Below, in pieces: positions 36,947 through 46,788 of a stretch of DNA of 64,000 nucleotides. This DNA comes from Lineus longissimus (taxonomy: Eukaryota; Nemertea; Pilidiophora; Heteronemertea; Lineidae): positions 24,319,491 through 24,383,490 of the forward strand of contig NC_088310.1 of assembly GCF_910592395.1 (NCBI RefSeq), given 5' to 3'. A program made the position numbers and the translations under genes. Numbering within the stretch: the first letter of the stretch is position 1; every line of letters starts with the position of its first letter. The notes beneath the pieces were generated by a model. It was not told the DNA's origin and did not search any database. It saw nothing but the letters and a program-made list of their open reading frames with translations.

Positions 36947-37639
36947 GAGGTGTTCAACCAACAGGTTGAAGAGAACCTGGGAGAAGCAGCCATGAAAGTC
37001 CTAGGCAAAAGGTGACCACGGAAACAGAAGAGCTGGAGAACCGACACCATCCTGCAGAAATGTGATGAGAGACGGCAGCTGAAGCAATCCAAGTTCAACC
37101 CAACCCACGACGGCAACGCTTACTGTACCGTCAACAAGGAAGTCAAGAAAGAAGTCAGCAAGGCCAAGGCGAGCTGGATCCAAAGCAAGTGTGACCACAT
37201 AGAGTCCAGCCTACATGCAAACAACATCAAGGTGGCCTATGACACAGTTAAAGAGCTCACCCAGCAGAAACAGCGCCGACTGACGTGCATTGACGATGCC
37301 GATGGCAACCTTCTTGCAGAGAAACCTGACATCACAAAGAGATGGCATGAGTACTGCTCTGAGGTGTACAATTACCAAATTACAGCCGAGCAAGAAGTTC
37401 TCCAAGAGCTCAAGGACAAGACGACAGAACAGGTTGATCCAGACCCCGAAATCCTGGAGAGCGAAGTCGAAGCAGCTCTGAAGTGTCTGAAGCTTGGCAA
37501 GTCATCGGGAATCGATAACATCCCTACAGAGCTCCTTGCAAGCGGTGGAGAAACGGTGATCAAGGCATATACTAGGATAAGCAACCAAGTGTTTAGGACC
37601 GGGAATTGGCCTAAGGACTGGACAACAACCATCGACATT
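36947..37639 (+). pseudogene. LINE RT fragment, copy 13 (C type)
   Basis: Shares the TGA in AAAAGGTGACCACGG with copy 10 but not the later TAA. It reads LKCLKLGKSSG; ends CGACATTC into P monomers. Keeps TGG in KDW. Confidence 0.88.
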
Positions 37640-37864
37640 CGTACTTAATTTGTGATCAATAGTCATTGCAGTTAAGAAACGTGCCATAGTTACGGCCTGA
37701 CGGCCAATTTATGCCATTTGACCTCTGTGACCTTGACAAGAAGGTCATATTAAAAACCTGTGTGACATATACTGTATGGTGGTTAGATGTACCCATGATA
37801 TCAAATTGGTGGCAATCGGGCAAGAAGTTAAGGAATAATCACATTTTTAAGGTTTTTGGATTTT

Positions 37865-37876
37865 GCCCCCTGGTGG
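37865..37876 (-). promoter_or_regulatory. CTCF-like motif
   Basis: Exact CCACCAGGGGGC on the minus strand. Confidence 0.5.
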
Positions 37877-38165
37877 TCAAGTGGTGAATCATATTGGACC
37901 AAACTTCAGTCCCTAAGATCACCTGACTGAGGGGTAAATGTGTACCAAATTTTGGATCAATAGTCATTGCAGTTAAGAAACCTGCCATAGTTACGGCCTG
38001 ACGGCCAATTTACACCATTTGACCTCTGTGACCTTGAAAAGTAGGTCAAATCAAAAACCCCTATGATATGTGATGTATCCTTACTAGGACTACCTACCAT
38101 AAATTTTTTATTGAAAACGGATCATTAATAAGAGACATATCACACTTTTTATGTTTTAAGTGTTG

Positions 38166-38177
38166 GCCCCCTGGTGG
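38166..38177 (-). promoter_or_regulatory. CTCF-like motif (extended match)
   Basis: Exact core preceded by TGG on the minus strand, 301 bp from its neighbour. Confidence 0.55.
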
Positions 38178-38288
38178 CCAAGTCATGAACCAGACCGGAC
38201 CGAAATTCAGTGTCAGAGTACCTCTGACCTAGGGGGTCATGTGTACAAAGTTTCAAGTTCATAGCACAAGCGGTTAAGAAACGTGCCA

Positions 38289-38309
38289 CACAGGATACGG
38301 ACGACGACG

Positions 38310-38392
<83 letters not shown>

Positions 38393-38434
38393 ACACAGGG
38401 CTATCGTATAGACTCCCCTAACGGTGAGCCAAAA
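38289..38434 (+). repeat. E tail with longest (GAC)n
   Basis: Longest trinucleotide tract in the window, close to 28 continuous ACG repeats. Confidence 0.9.
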
Positions 38435-39127
38435 ATCCAGGTTCAACTCATCCCAGGACGGCGACGCTTACCGTACCGTCAACAAGGAAGTCAAAAAAGC
38501 AGTCAGCAAGGCCAAGGGGAGCTGAATCCAAAGCAAGTGTGACCACATAGAGTCCAGCCTACGTGCAAACAACGCCAAGGTGGCCTATGATTGACACAGT
38601 TAAAGAGCTCACCCAGCAGAAACAGCGCCGACTGACGTGCATTGACGATGCCGATGGCAACCTTCTGGCAGAGAAACCTGACATCACAAAGAGATGGCAT
38701 GAGTACTGCTCTGAGTTGTACAATTACCAAATTACAGCCGAGCAGGAGGTTCTCCAAGAGCTCAAGGACAAGACGACAGAACAGGTTGATCCAGACCCCG
38801 AAATCCTGGAGAGCGAAGTCGAAGCAGCTCTGAAGAGTCTGAAGCTTGGCAAGTCACCGGGAATTGATAACATCCCTACAGAGCTCCTTGCAAGCGGTGG
38901 AGAAACGGTGATCAAGGCATATACTAGGATAAGCAACCAAGTGTTTAGGACCGGGAATTGGCCTAAGGACTGAACAACATCCATCGTCATTCCTATACCA
39001 AAGAAAGGAAATCTACGTAAATGCAACAACTACCGGACCATCAGCCTGATAAGCCACCCGAGTAAGATCTTGCTGAAGGTGATCCTCAAGCGTCTGCAAC
39101 CGCAAGCCAAGGCAATCCTATCTGTTT
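38435..39127 (+). pseudogene. LINE RT fragment, copy 14
   Basis: Shares the GAGCTGAATCC stop and the 4-nt insertion (about 38591) with copy 11. Open from 38563 to the TGA at 38971-38973. Joins the A leader of the last partial unit. Confidence 0.88.
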
Positions 39128-39130
39128 AAC

Positions 39131-40072
39131 ATGAGAGAAAAATGGCGTGAGCGTTGTTACCAGCTCCGTCTTAGCCGGAGGTGCACAAGTAAACTGTCTT
39201 CGGCCTATAAGTGGAAACTGGACACGACAGATACCGCTTTCGTTTTGGATACCGCTTTCGTTTTGGATACCACTTTAGCATAGGACTCCACTTTGGTTTT
39301 GGACTCCGCTATGATCCCGTTTTCGTTTTGGATCTCGTTTTTCGTTTTGGATCCCGTTTTCGTTTTGGATCCCGAATTCGTTTTGGATCTTGTTTTCGTT
39401 TTGGATCCCGTTTTCGATTTGGATCCGTTTTCGTTTGATCCCGTATTCATTTTGGATCTTGTTTTCGTTTTTGATCCCGTATTCGTTTTGGATCCCGTTT
39501 TCGTTTTTGATCCTGTATTCGTTTTGGATCCCGTTTTCGTTTTGGATCATGTTTTCGTTTTGGATATCATATTCCCTTTGGATCACGTTTTCCTTTTGGA
39601 TACCGTTTTGCTTTTGAATACCGCTTTGGTTTTGGATACTGTCGTGGTCCCACGACACCATCCGTCCTCGCACTCAAAAGAAAAACTAACGACTGATTCG
39701 TACGCATCTCTAAACTTTATATATGACAATGATGATGATGATGGTTTAAATCTGTATCGACGTCCCCCTGAGTAGACGGTACATAGACAAGTAGCATTAT
39801 ATCTAGGCATTATTACAAAGATTCAGGGACAAATAAGTTTAACATGAGAGAAAAATGGCGTGAGCGTTGTTACCAGCTCCGTCTTAGCCAGAGGTGCACA
39901 AGTAAACTGTCTTCGGCCTATAAGTGGAAACTTGACACGACAGATACCGCTTTCGTTTTGGACTCCGCTTTGGTTTTGGACTCCGCTTTGGTTTTGGACT
40001 CCGCTATGATACCGTTATCGTTTTGGATCCCGTTATCGTTTTGGATCCCGTTTTCGTTTTGGATCTCGTTTA
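39131..40072 (+). repeat. Higher-order unit 6 (truncated)
   Basis: A, F (39235-39640), G, A (39841), then only a few 18-bp units, ending GGATCTCGTTTA at the right border. F here has private GTTTTCGATTTGG and GGATATCATATTCC variants and lacks one unit. Confidence 0.88.
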
Positions 40073-41104
40073 TTCAAATGAATATATATGTTCGGGCCAC
40101 AGACTTTTATCCCTTCAATTTTTCGACCATAGATTTTCACCAGTCCGTTAATGCCTGTGACCAGCGTATTCTGTGTTAGAATCACAACCCTTGTTGCCCT
40201 TTCAGCATGTTTTTTTTTTTATTGATAGATCAAAGAACCAGTTGGTTAAAGAAAAACATTGATGCAGATCAAGATTTAAGTTGTTACCTACAATAAATAT
40301 TGTCCTAAAAATTAGAAGTGTGAAAAATCATGATGTAAAGGTGATCGAAAAAATGAAACGCTGCCACAGTGTTTGTCAAGGATGGCGATTATCAGCAATG
40401 ACGGCAGAAGTGCATGAAGCAAAACGAAAGCAATATAATTGTTCATGTATGTATTGGCGTTAACAGCTTATTGAACAAATGAACCGTTTTTGCAACAGAT
40501 AATCTGAAACATCAAGCTTCAAAAAAACTGAATCTTACCAAAAATACTCACGCTGGGCAATTTCACTACAAATACATAGAGCAAAATTGCGGCTTTGACA
40601 CTATTGATTGCGGTAATTTCTTTATTCTTTCGAACTTACTGATGTATTTGCCATGGTATTGCACACGACTTATTGCCAATAAATCTCAAACTACTGGAAA
40701 AGGCTGATTAACTCAGAAGGCACTCCTAAAACGTTCCTCTAACTCATTCCCTTTCGACCGACGGCGAGAAATCGTTTTCTCTTTAGGTGTTAACAAATGA
40801 GCCAAACCCAATTACCTTGTGCCTTAATCATCATGAATCCCAACAGGATTGGAACAATCTAGTCTTCAGTTCGAAAGGAAGCAGACTGTTCGTTTAAATG
40901 AGAAAAATAATTCCGCTATATCATTTACTGTTTATTTTAGGAAAAACATTTAATCGAGTTGATGTACCAATCTCTCTATTGCTACTGTTATTGCTTCTGG
41001 TTCTACTGATGCATCTGGTGCACTGAGACCATACCTTTCCAATAGAGAGAAAGAGAGAAAATGTGTCAATCTGTCTTTCAGTGTTTCGAAACAATGAAGG
41101 GAAA
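40073..41104. other. Unassigned DNA right of the satellite
   Basis: Unique-looking AT-rich sequence without supported genes. It contains a T12 tract near 40209. Confidence 0.55.
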
Positions 41105-41310
41105 CACTCCAAAACGATACCATGGCGCCATGGCAAGGTACCGGACTGCTTATCGAGAGGTTGTGGGTGCGAATCCCTTCCGGGCCACATTGTTTGCAGG
41201 TTAAAGTGATACGCTTACATTAATGATAATAATAATCACGAGACTTACATAGCGCTAAATCCAACTGGTTTCAGTCGCTCAAAGCGCTTCACATTATTTG
41301 CTCACTTACA
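41105..41310 (+). mobile_element. tRNA-derived SINE-like element
   Basis: An internal Pol III promoter is visible: an A-box-like TGGCGCCATGG (41123-41133) and a B-box-like GGTGCGAATCC (41166-41176, one mismatch to GGTTCGANTCC), with the tRNA-like segment ACCGGACTGCTTATCGAGAGG between. A downstream body holds ATAATAATAAT and AGCGCTAAATCC...CTCAAAGCGCTTCACATT, a type of sequence common in invertebrate SINEs. The acceptor stem does not pair cleanly, so it is not a functional tRNA gene. Element borders are approximate. Confidence 0.55.
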
Positions 41311-44300
41311 TCATGGCCCAGTCACTGAAAGCTCCAAAAGACTTTGATTTTAACTTTGCAAAAAATCCTGGTGATAATGTATCAGCGGGAATGTCGAAAA
41401 TCGTAAAGCCTTCAGCTACATTTTTCGTTGCGTACTTCGAAAGTCGTCATGTGATTTTTCAGTATTTGCTCAAATTAAATTTGTAGAGTGCACTCGACGC
41501 CTACTTGACTTCGTGATTGTAAAATGATCCTATGGTAATTTCTTACCCTAAGAATGAAGATTTGTTCATCATTTTCAGAAAAATAGAGACTTGGCTAATA
41601 ACTACTCTGTAGTTGCTATCGACGGAGACCATGCCTTATATTTTATAATTGAAATTGCCTCCTGCGCACATCTTCAACCGCAAACAAGACACTATTGGAG
41701 TAGAATAATGGGACGATCTAATCAGAGCTAATTAAGCAGAGACTTAGTGAATTAATCATTCGTCCTATATGTCATGATTGTTTGTTGTGCCTGTGCCTGT
41801 ATTCCATGACAAGGAGCCATGACAACGGCAACAGTTTGCATTGTTGCACATTGTTTACCATGTCCCAATGACGGAGACACCAGTTTGAAAGTTTTTTCAA
41901 TATCCTGGATTCAGGATGTTGAACCTATGGTCGAGTTACTCTAGCTGATGTTAAGCTGTTGGACTTTTTTGATGTGAGTTTGTAAAGATCATCAGCTTCA
42001 ATTAATTTAGGCTTTGTAATTTTTGTACCTCACGGGTCTACCATTCCAAAAATTGTTAAGCAATGCCCCTTTCACGTTTTAGTTACTCTTTATTTTAACC
42101 TTCACATTCATTATGGACCGACTTCGGTTCGATGAAGCGAAATTTCAATCCAACACTTTCTTTAGCTTTGAAATTTTGAGATTACTCCAGGGAATGTGAA
42201 CTATGTTCGGTCTTTATTATTTGGAGGTTTCAGCGTCATTGTGACGCCACACATGATAATTCCTATACTTGAAAGCAGCGACTTTCTAATTGGTACACTG
42301 TCGACATTCATTTCGACATTGTCTGGTGTATGACTGCTTCGGGGAATTTCAATTCTGAAATTTGTTTGAAATTTAGATGGAAGTAAAGGCAAGTCAGCTA
42401 GCAAAGGCAGTTATATCAGACAATCTTCTGATTGGTCATGATCGGATAGTGTGTTGAATAGAAACAACCAATCGAGAAAAGCCTTATACGTGTAGGCATA
42501 CATCTTACATGTTATCCACTGAATAATCCCGGTATCATGTGTGCAGTGCTGCATACATTCCTATCTTGTTCGATAATTCAATTTTTTTTCTCAATGCAAA
42601 TTGTCTAGAAGGGAAATGAATCACCAACTTCTCAGATTTCTTGCCCAAAGCGATCGTTCCTTTAGTCCAAAGAGCCAATGGGTGCATTAATATTAGCAAT
42701 CTCGAATTTATCATGTTATAGATTCAATGTGTCTAATTTGCATGCATAATTCATCTAATCCCTGTTTTAGCGAAGATGGCAGTTTTCCTAATTCAGCTTG
42801 GCATGTAGGGACTTTTCCATTATTGACCCGCTGCGGCAAATTGGTGAAACTAATTTCAATTGAGTAGAAAGAAGTAAGGCAGTATTGAAAGAAAACACAT
42901 CTTCAGTTAACGTAACGGATAGTATAAAAATCTTCAACACACGAACGCATGAATGCACACAGGATTACAGAAATCATCTCTGTTTTGTTGTCGGGCATCT
43001 TCAATTCGTTCTCATGAGATATCTTGATAGGTCATGTAACCATAGCCCGATCCTTCATCATGTGTGTTCTGGTGCAGACACTCTTCCCCTCCGTGACTGC
43101 ACATGCGACTTCAATAATTCAGAGGACCAGTACCCAACCAACAAGAAAAACAAGCCAGATTCATAAAGTTATATGTGATATATACCGTACATTAAGACGA
43201 TATTATACATTTTATGACGTAGTGTACGGCTGAGCAATACCTCATTCTAATGCATAGTCACGCTTGCTCATAACAGTAATCCTATGAGAGGTTTAGGGCG
43301 TCCAGATTGGTGATCCTTAGTACGACAGCATCAGTATCCGCTGGCTGTTTGTCATGATTAACCATTGCATTCATTCCTTTTTATATGAGTAAGACTGATT
43401 GAATTGGGCATAGTGGTATGGTTACAGTGCAAAGCAGCAGCGGTCGTACACTATGAGTGTGTAGTGTTAATGTGCAATGTACACTAATTGGTCGTGTATT
43501 AAACCAAATACGAAGCAATGTTCACAAAATTCAGTTTGCAGTAAAATAGGAACCTGTGCTTTATCTTCGAATATGATAATGAATCCTAATTTTACACAAT
43601 GTATCTTCGACTAAAAAATGTATTTGTACATATTCATAATTATTTGTTTTCTAAAATTCGTGATACAATACAATATCCTTGAATGAAAGAAGCAAAAACA
43701 CAAAGTGTACATAAAACGTGTCGTTACACACTTTACAAACACAATTACGACATGTAATTTTAGAGTAGGCCTCAGTTCCGTATAGCCGTGAACGGGAAAC
43801 TATCCTTTCTCTTACTCTTACATCTAAATTACAACAGCAACCAAAATTGATCGTAGTTTATGACTCAAATCGTGATTGGTCCAATCTTATAGTTTGTTCT
43901 ACCGTGCGTGTCTTCCGCTGAATTGCCCATCAATTTATTTTCTCATTTTCCCAGGAAAAATACTATTCTGAATATTGATAAGCTTATTAAGTCCGTCTGC
44001 TTATTATCATGATATAGATTGAATCCCAAAGAAAATAGAGAAAATTATGAATTGTGAATATAACTGTGGACGTATATACTACAATCCGCCTTTGTAGCGT
44101 AGCTTTCACAGTTATTCTGTTGGATTTGGGATGTACTTTTTGGGGACAACCCATATTTGTGCAGAAATGCACGTAAGAGGTGTGGGTAGATGTAATGAAT
44201 CATTGTGCACTTGTGCCTTCGCATTGGATTATCAACAAAAACAGTGAAACCAAAAAATCGTTCATTGGTTCTTTGTCACCACGATTGCCTGGGAAATCGG

Positions 44301-45634
44301 CACTTGTCGCCAATAGAATAGTTGACGTTCTAAGGAAAGCGATATTCCTATTGAACCAATTTGAGCAAAGAAAAAAACAAGAAGCCACATACAGACATCA
44401 CTTCCGCATAATAGGCAGCTGAAGATTGGGGTTGGGAAATACCAGATGGGGGCTTGTACATTTCACGAGCTACTTCGCTTTGAAATTCTTAAGTATGGTT
44501 CAATCGATGGTTTGGATTTGAGCTGAAAGACAGCTTCTCGATAAAAGCTTTGCGCCGTGACGGGACTCATTCGCGCAGTCACTTTGCCGCGTTATAAGCT
44601 CGAGGAAAAAGGTCTAGCGGGTATCCGTGCCGTAGCCTGAACACAGGAATGTCAATCGTGTCTTTAACTTTGCAACTTTTGACAGCTTAAGAAATGGTGA
44701 TCAATAAAAAGATTAAAACCGCCTCTCAATCTGTGTTTGAGTCTCAGTCTACATTTGAGAATCAATCAAAGCTTATATAGGTAAATGGGATTGGTTTGGT
44801 TTTATATCTAGCATGAAATAGGTGAAATAAGCTTTTACTGACACAGAACTCTTTCTATGTTGACTACCTTTGGATAGATTATTCTTGAATAAATGCTCAT
44901 GCACTCACTCAAGTGCAGTTTTGAAATGTGTAATCATATGTTTTTTGCCATTTGTCTTTGATTGGATAAAGGGTCATCATTGGCGTCCATGGCGTCATAT
45001 GAGGAATAATGCCAGTTATTTCTCTCTCTTGCATCAAAAAAATACATCTCTGAAAAAAAAGTGTCACACGGAAATCCCTCTTGCAGCGTGAGAAACACTC
45101 GGAAGCACATACATAGTGCGTTTTACATGTATGTGGTCTATGCTAGTATCATGACAGGGAAACTACGAATACCCCGCACGGCTTGTATACGTACCCGCAG
45201 TGCACTCGCATTGCAATGCACATACATACGCCTAATAAACTCAGTTCATAAAACAAGCAACTGACAATCAAAAAAAACATCATTGCAACCATTAGGCAGT
45301 TTGTAACTTGATATCAAAACGTGTTCTAATTGTATTTTTGTGTCGATTACGGCGATAACTTAATTTATAAGTTACAATAAAATGCAAATGAAATTTAGCA
45401 TCAGCGTAAAACGTGATAGTGCGTAAAATTCGATAAAGTCGTAACGATGAAGTCAGAGACTAAAAACGACTTTGCCATTCAGGACGTTGTAATTGAATGA
45501 AACGACCAGGGGCCATTGTGCTCACAGGTATTTAGGTAACGACTTAATTGACAATGAATGTTTCTTGAGATATGACCGAGGAAGACTCTGAGGTACTACT
45601 AGTATCTTTATCCTAATCATAGGGCACTTCATAT
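41311..45634. other. Unassigned DNA
   Basis: No gene, RNA or element could be supported; open frames are under 95 codons with no recognisable domains. Confidence 0.55.
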
Positions 45635-45838
45635 GTCACTGCAGTTAAGAAACATGCCATAGTTAGGCCGCCAAACAGCAAATTCACGGCATTTGACCTC
45701 TTTGACCTTGAAAAGTAGGTCAAATCAAAAACCTGTATAATATGTAATGCATCCTTGCTGGGAGTACCAACCATAACAACTTGATCGAATACGAATCACT
45801 TATGAGCGAGATATCACATTTCTAGGTTTTCACTTTTT

Positions 45839-45850
45839 GCCCCCTGGTGT
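45839..45850 (-). promoter_or_regulatory. CTCF-like motif (one mismatch)
   Basis: ACACCAGGGGGC on the minus strand, one base off the core. Confidence 0.3.
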
Positions 45851-46138
45851 CCAAGTCGAGAAGCAGATCAGACCAAAATTCAGTGTCAGAGGTAACCTGA
45901 CCTAGGGGCCTTGTGTACAAAGTTTCAAGTCCATAGCCCTAGCAGTTACGAAACGCGTCACAGTTGCGCTCAAACTGCCAATTTACGCCATTTGACCTCT
46001 ATGACCTTGAAAAATAGGTCAAATCGAAAACCTCTACGATATGTGATGTATCCTGGCTAGGATTACCAACCATAAAAATTCCACCAAAAACAAATCACTA
46101 ATAAGTGAAATAACACACTTTTTGTGTTTTCAGTTTTG

Positions 46139-46150
46139 GCCCCCTGGTGG
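46139..46150 (-). promoter_or_regulatory. CTCF-like motif
   Basis: Exact CCACCAGGGGGC on the minus strand in monomer 2. Confidence 0.5.
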
Positions 46151-46440
46151 CAAAGTCAAGAATCAGATCAGACCAAATCTGGCTGTCAGAGGTCAGCAGA
46201 CCTAGGGGGGTCATGCATAAAAACTTCCAAGCTCATAGCCCTACCAGTTAAGAAACGTGCCACAGTTACACTCAAACGGCAAATTTATGCCTTTTGACCT
46301 ATGTGAGCTTGAAAAGTAGGTCAAATCAAAAACACGTATGATATGTGATATATCCTTGCTAGGAGTACCTACCATAAAAATTTCATCAAAAACAAATCAC
46401 TAATAAGTGAAATATTACACTATTTATGTTTTCAGTTTTG

Positions 46441-46452
46441 GCCCCCTGGTGG
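46441..46452 (-). promoter_or_regulatory. CTCF-like motif
   Basis: Exact CCACCAGGGGGC on the minus strand in monomer 3, 302 bp from the previous one. Confidence 0.5.
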
Positions 46453-46725
46453 TCAAGTCAAGAATCAGACCGGACCGAAATTCTTTGTTAAAGGTAATCT
46501 GACCTAGGGGGTCATGCATACAAAGTTTTGAGTCCATAGCCTTAGCGGTTAAGAAACGTGCTACTGTTTTTGCAATGGGATACGACGGACGACGACGACC
46601 ACCACGGACGACGGACACTGCGCTGTCATATAGATTCACCGTACCGATGAGCCAAAAGCCTACATTTACAGTCAATTATTTCATTTAAATTTAAGATAGA
46701 GGCCTCCTATTAACGTTTGCTTATT

Positions 46726-46788
46726 GCTGCTGAATCACTTACCTGAGCTGCTGAATCACTTACCTGGGCTGCTGAATCACTCACCTAG
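46726..46788 (+). repeat. 21-bp tandem repeat, three copies
   Basis: GCTGCTGAATCACTTACCTG(A/G) repeated at 46726, 46747 and 46768, the last with two substitutions. Confidence 0.9.

Larger units (their letters stand above)
37640..38288 (+). mobile_element. Pearl-like tandem monomers (two)
   Basis: Starts GTACTTAATTTGTGATC; same structure as the block at 32836. The first AGGTCAAAT arm is mutated to AGGTCATAT. Confidence 0.88.
35093..39130 (+). repeat. Higher-order unit 5 (4.04 kb, end missing)
   Basis: Order: A, F, G, A, B, stub, B, stub, B, C-RT13, P monomers, E, RT14. It matches unit 4 up to RT14 but lacks the final E-RT pair; the next unit starts directly. Confidence 0.92.
16968..40072 (+). 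repeat. 23-kb composite higher-order satellite
   Basis: The whole interval is made of reiterated modules in one orientation: leader A, 18-bp minisatellite F/B, linker G, LINE RT fragment C/RT, pearl-like monomers P and (GAC)n-hairpin tail E. The leader core ATGAGAGAAAAATGGCGTGA, or a close variant, recurs 18 times (starts include 17098, 17421, 18220, 19012, 20788, 21521, 25232, 26034, 26795, 28711, 29514, 30305, 31048, 34301, 35093, 35836, 39131 and 39844). Module junctions are identical between copies, so each fusion happened once and was then amplified. The array starts in the middle of G and ends in the middle of B, so both borders are truncated. Confidence 0.95.
45635..46660 (+). mobile_element. 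Stand-alone pearl-like monomer element
   Basis: Three monomers with periods of about 301-303 bp start at GCAGTTAAGAAAC (45640), GCAGTTACGAAAC (45942) and CCAGTTAAGAAAC (46245); GCGGTTAAGAAACGTG (46547) leads into a GACG-rich tract and a degenerate hairpin ending GATGAGCCAAAA. This is the same layout as P plus E in the satellite, but not linked to LINE or minisatellite DNA and more diverged between monomers. The left end is not defined. No coding capacity is seen. Confidence 0.8.

Noticed and set aside
17521-40072. CRISPR-like array of short repeats
   Set aside because: Repeats are directly adjacent without unique spacers, and the sequence is animal DNA with LINE fragments.
41105-41190. Functional tRNA gene
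   Set aside because: B-box-like and arm-like segments exist, but the acceptor stem does not pair and a SINE-like body follows.
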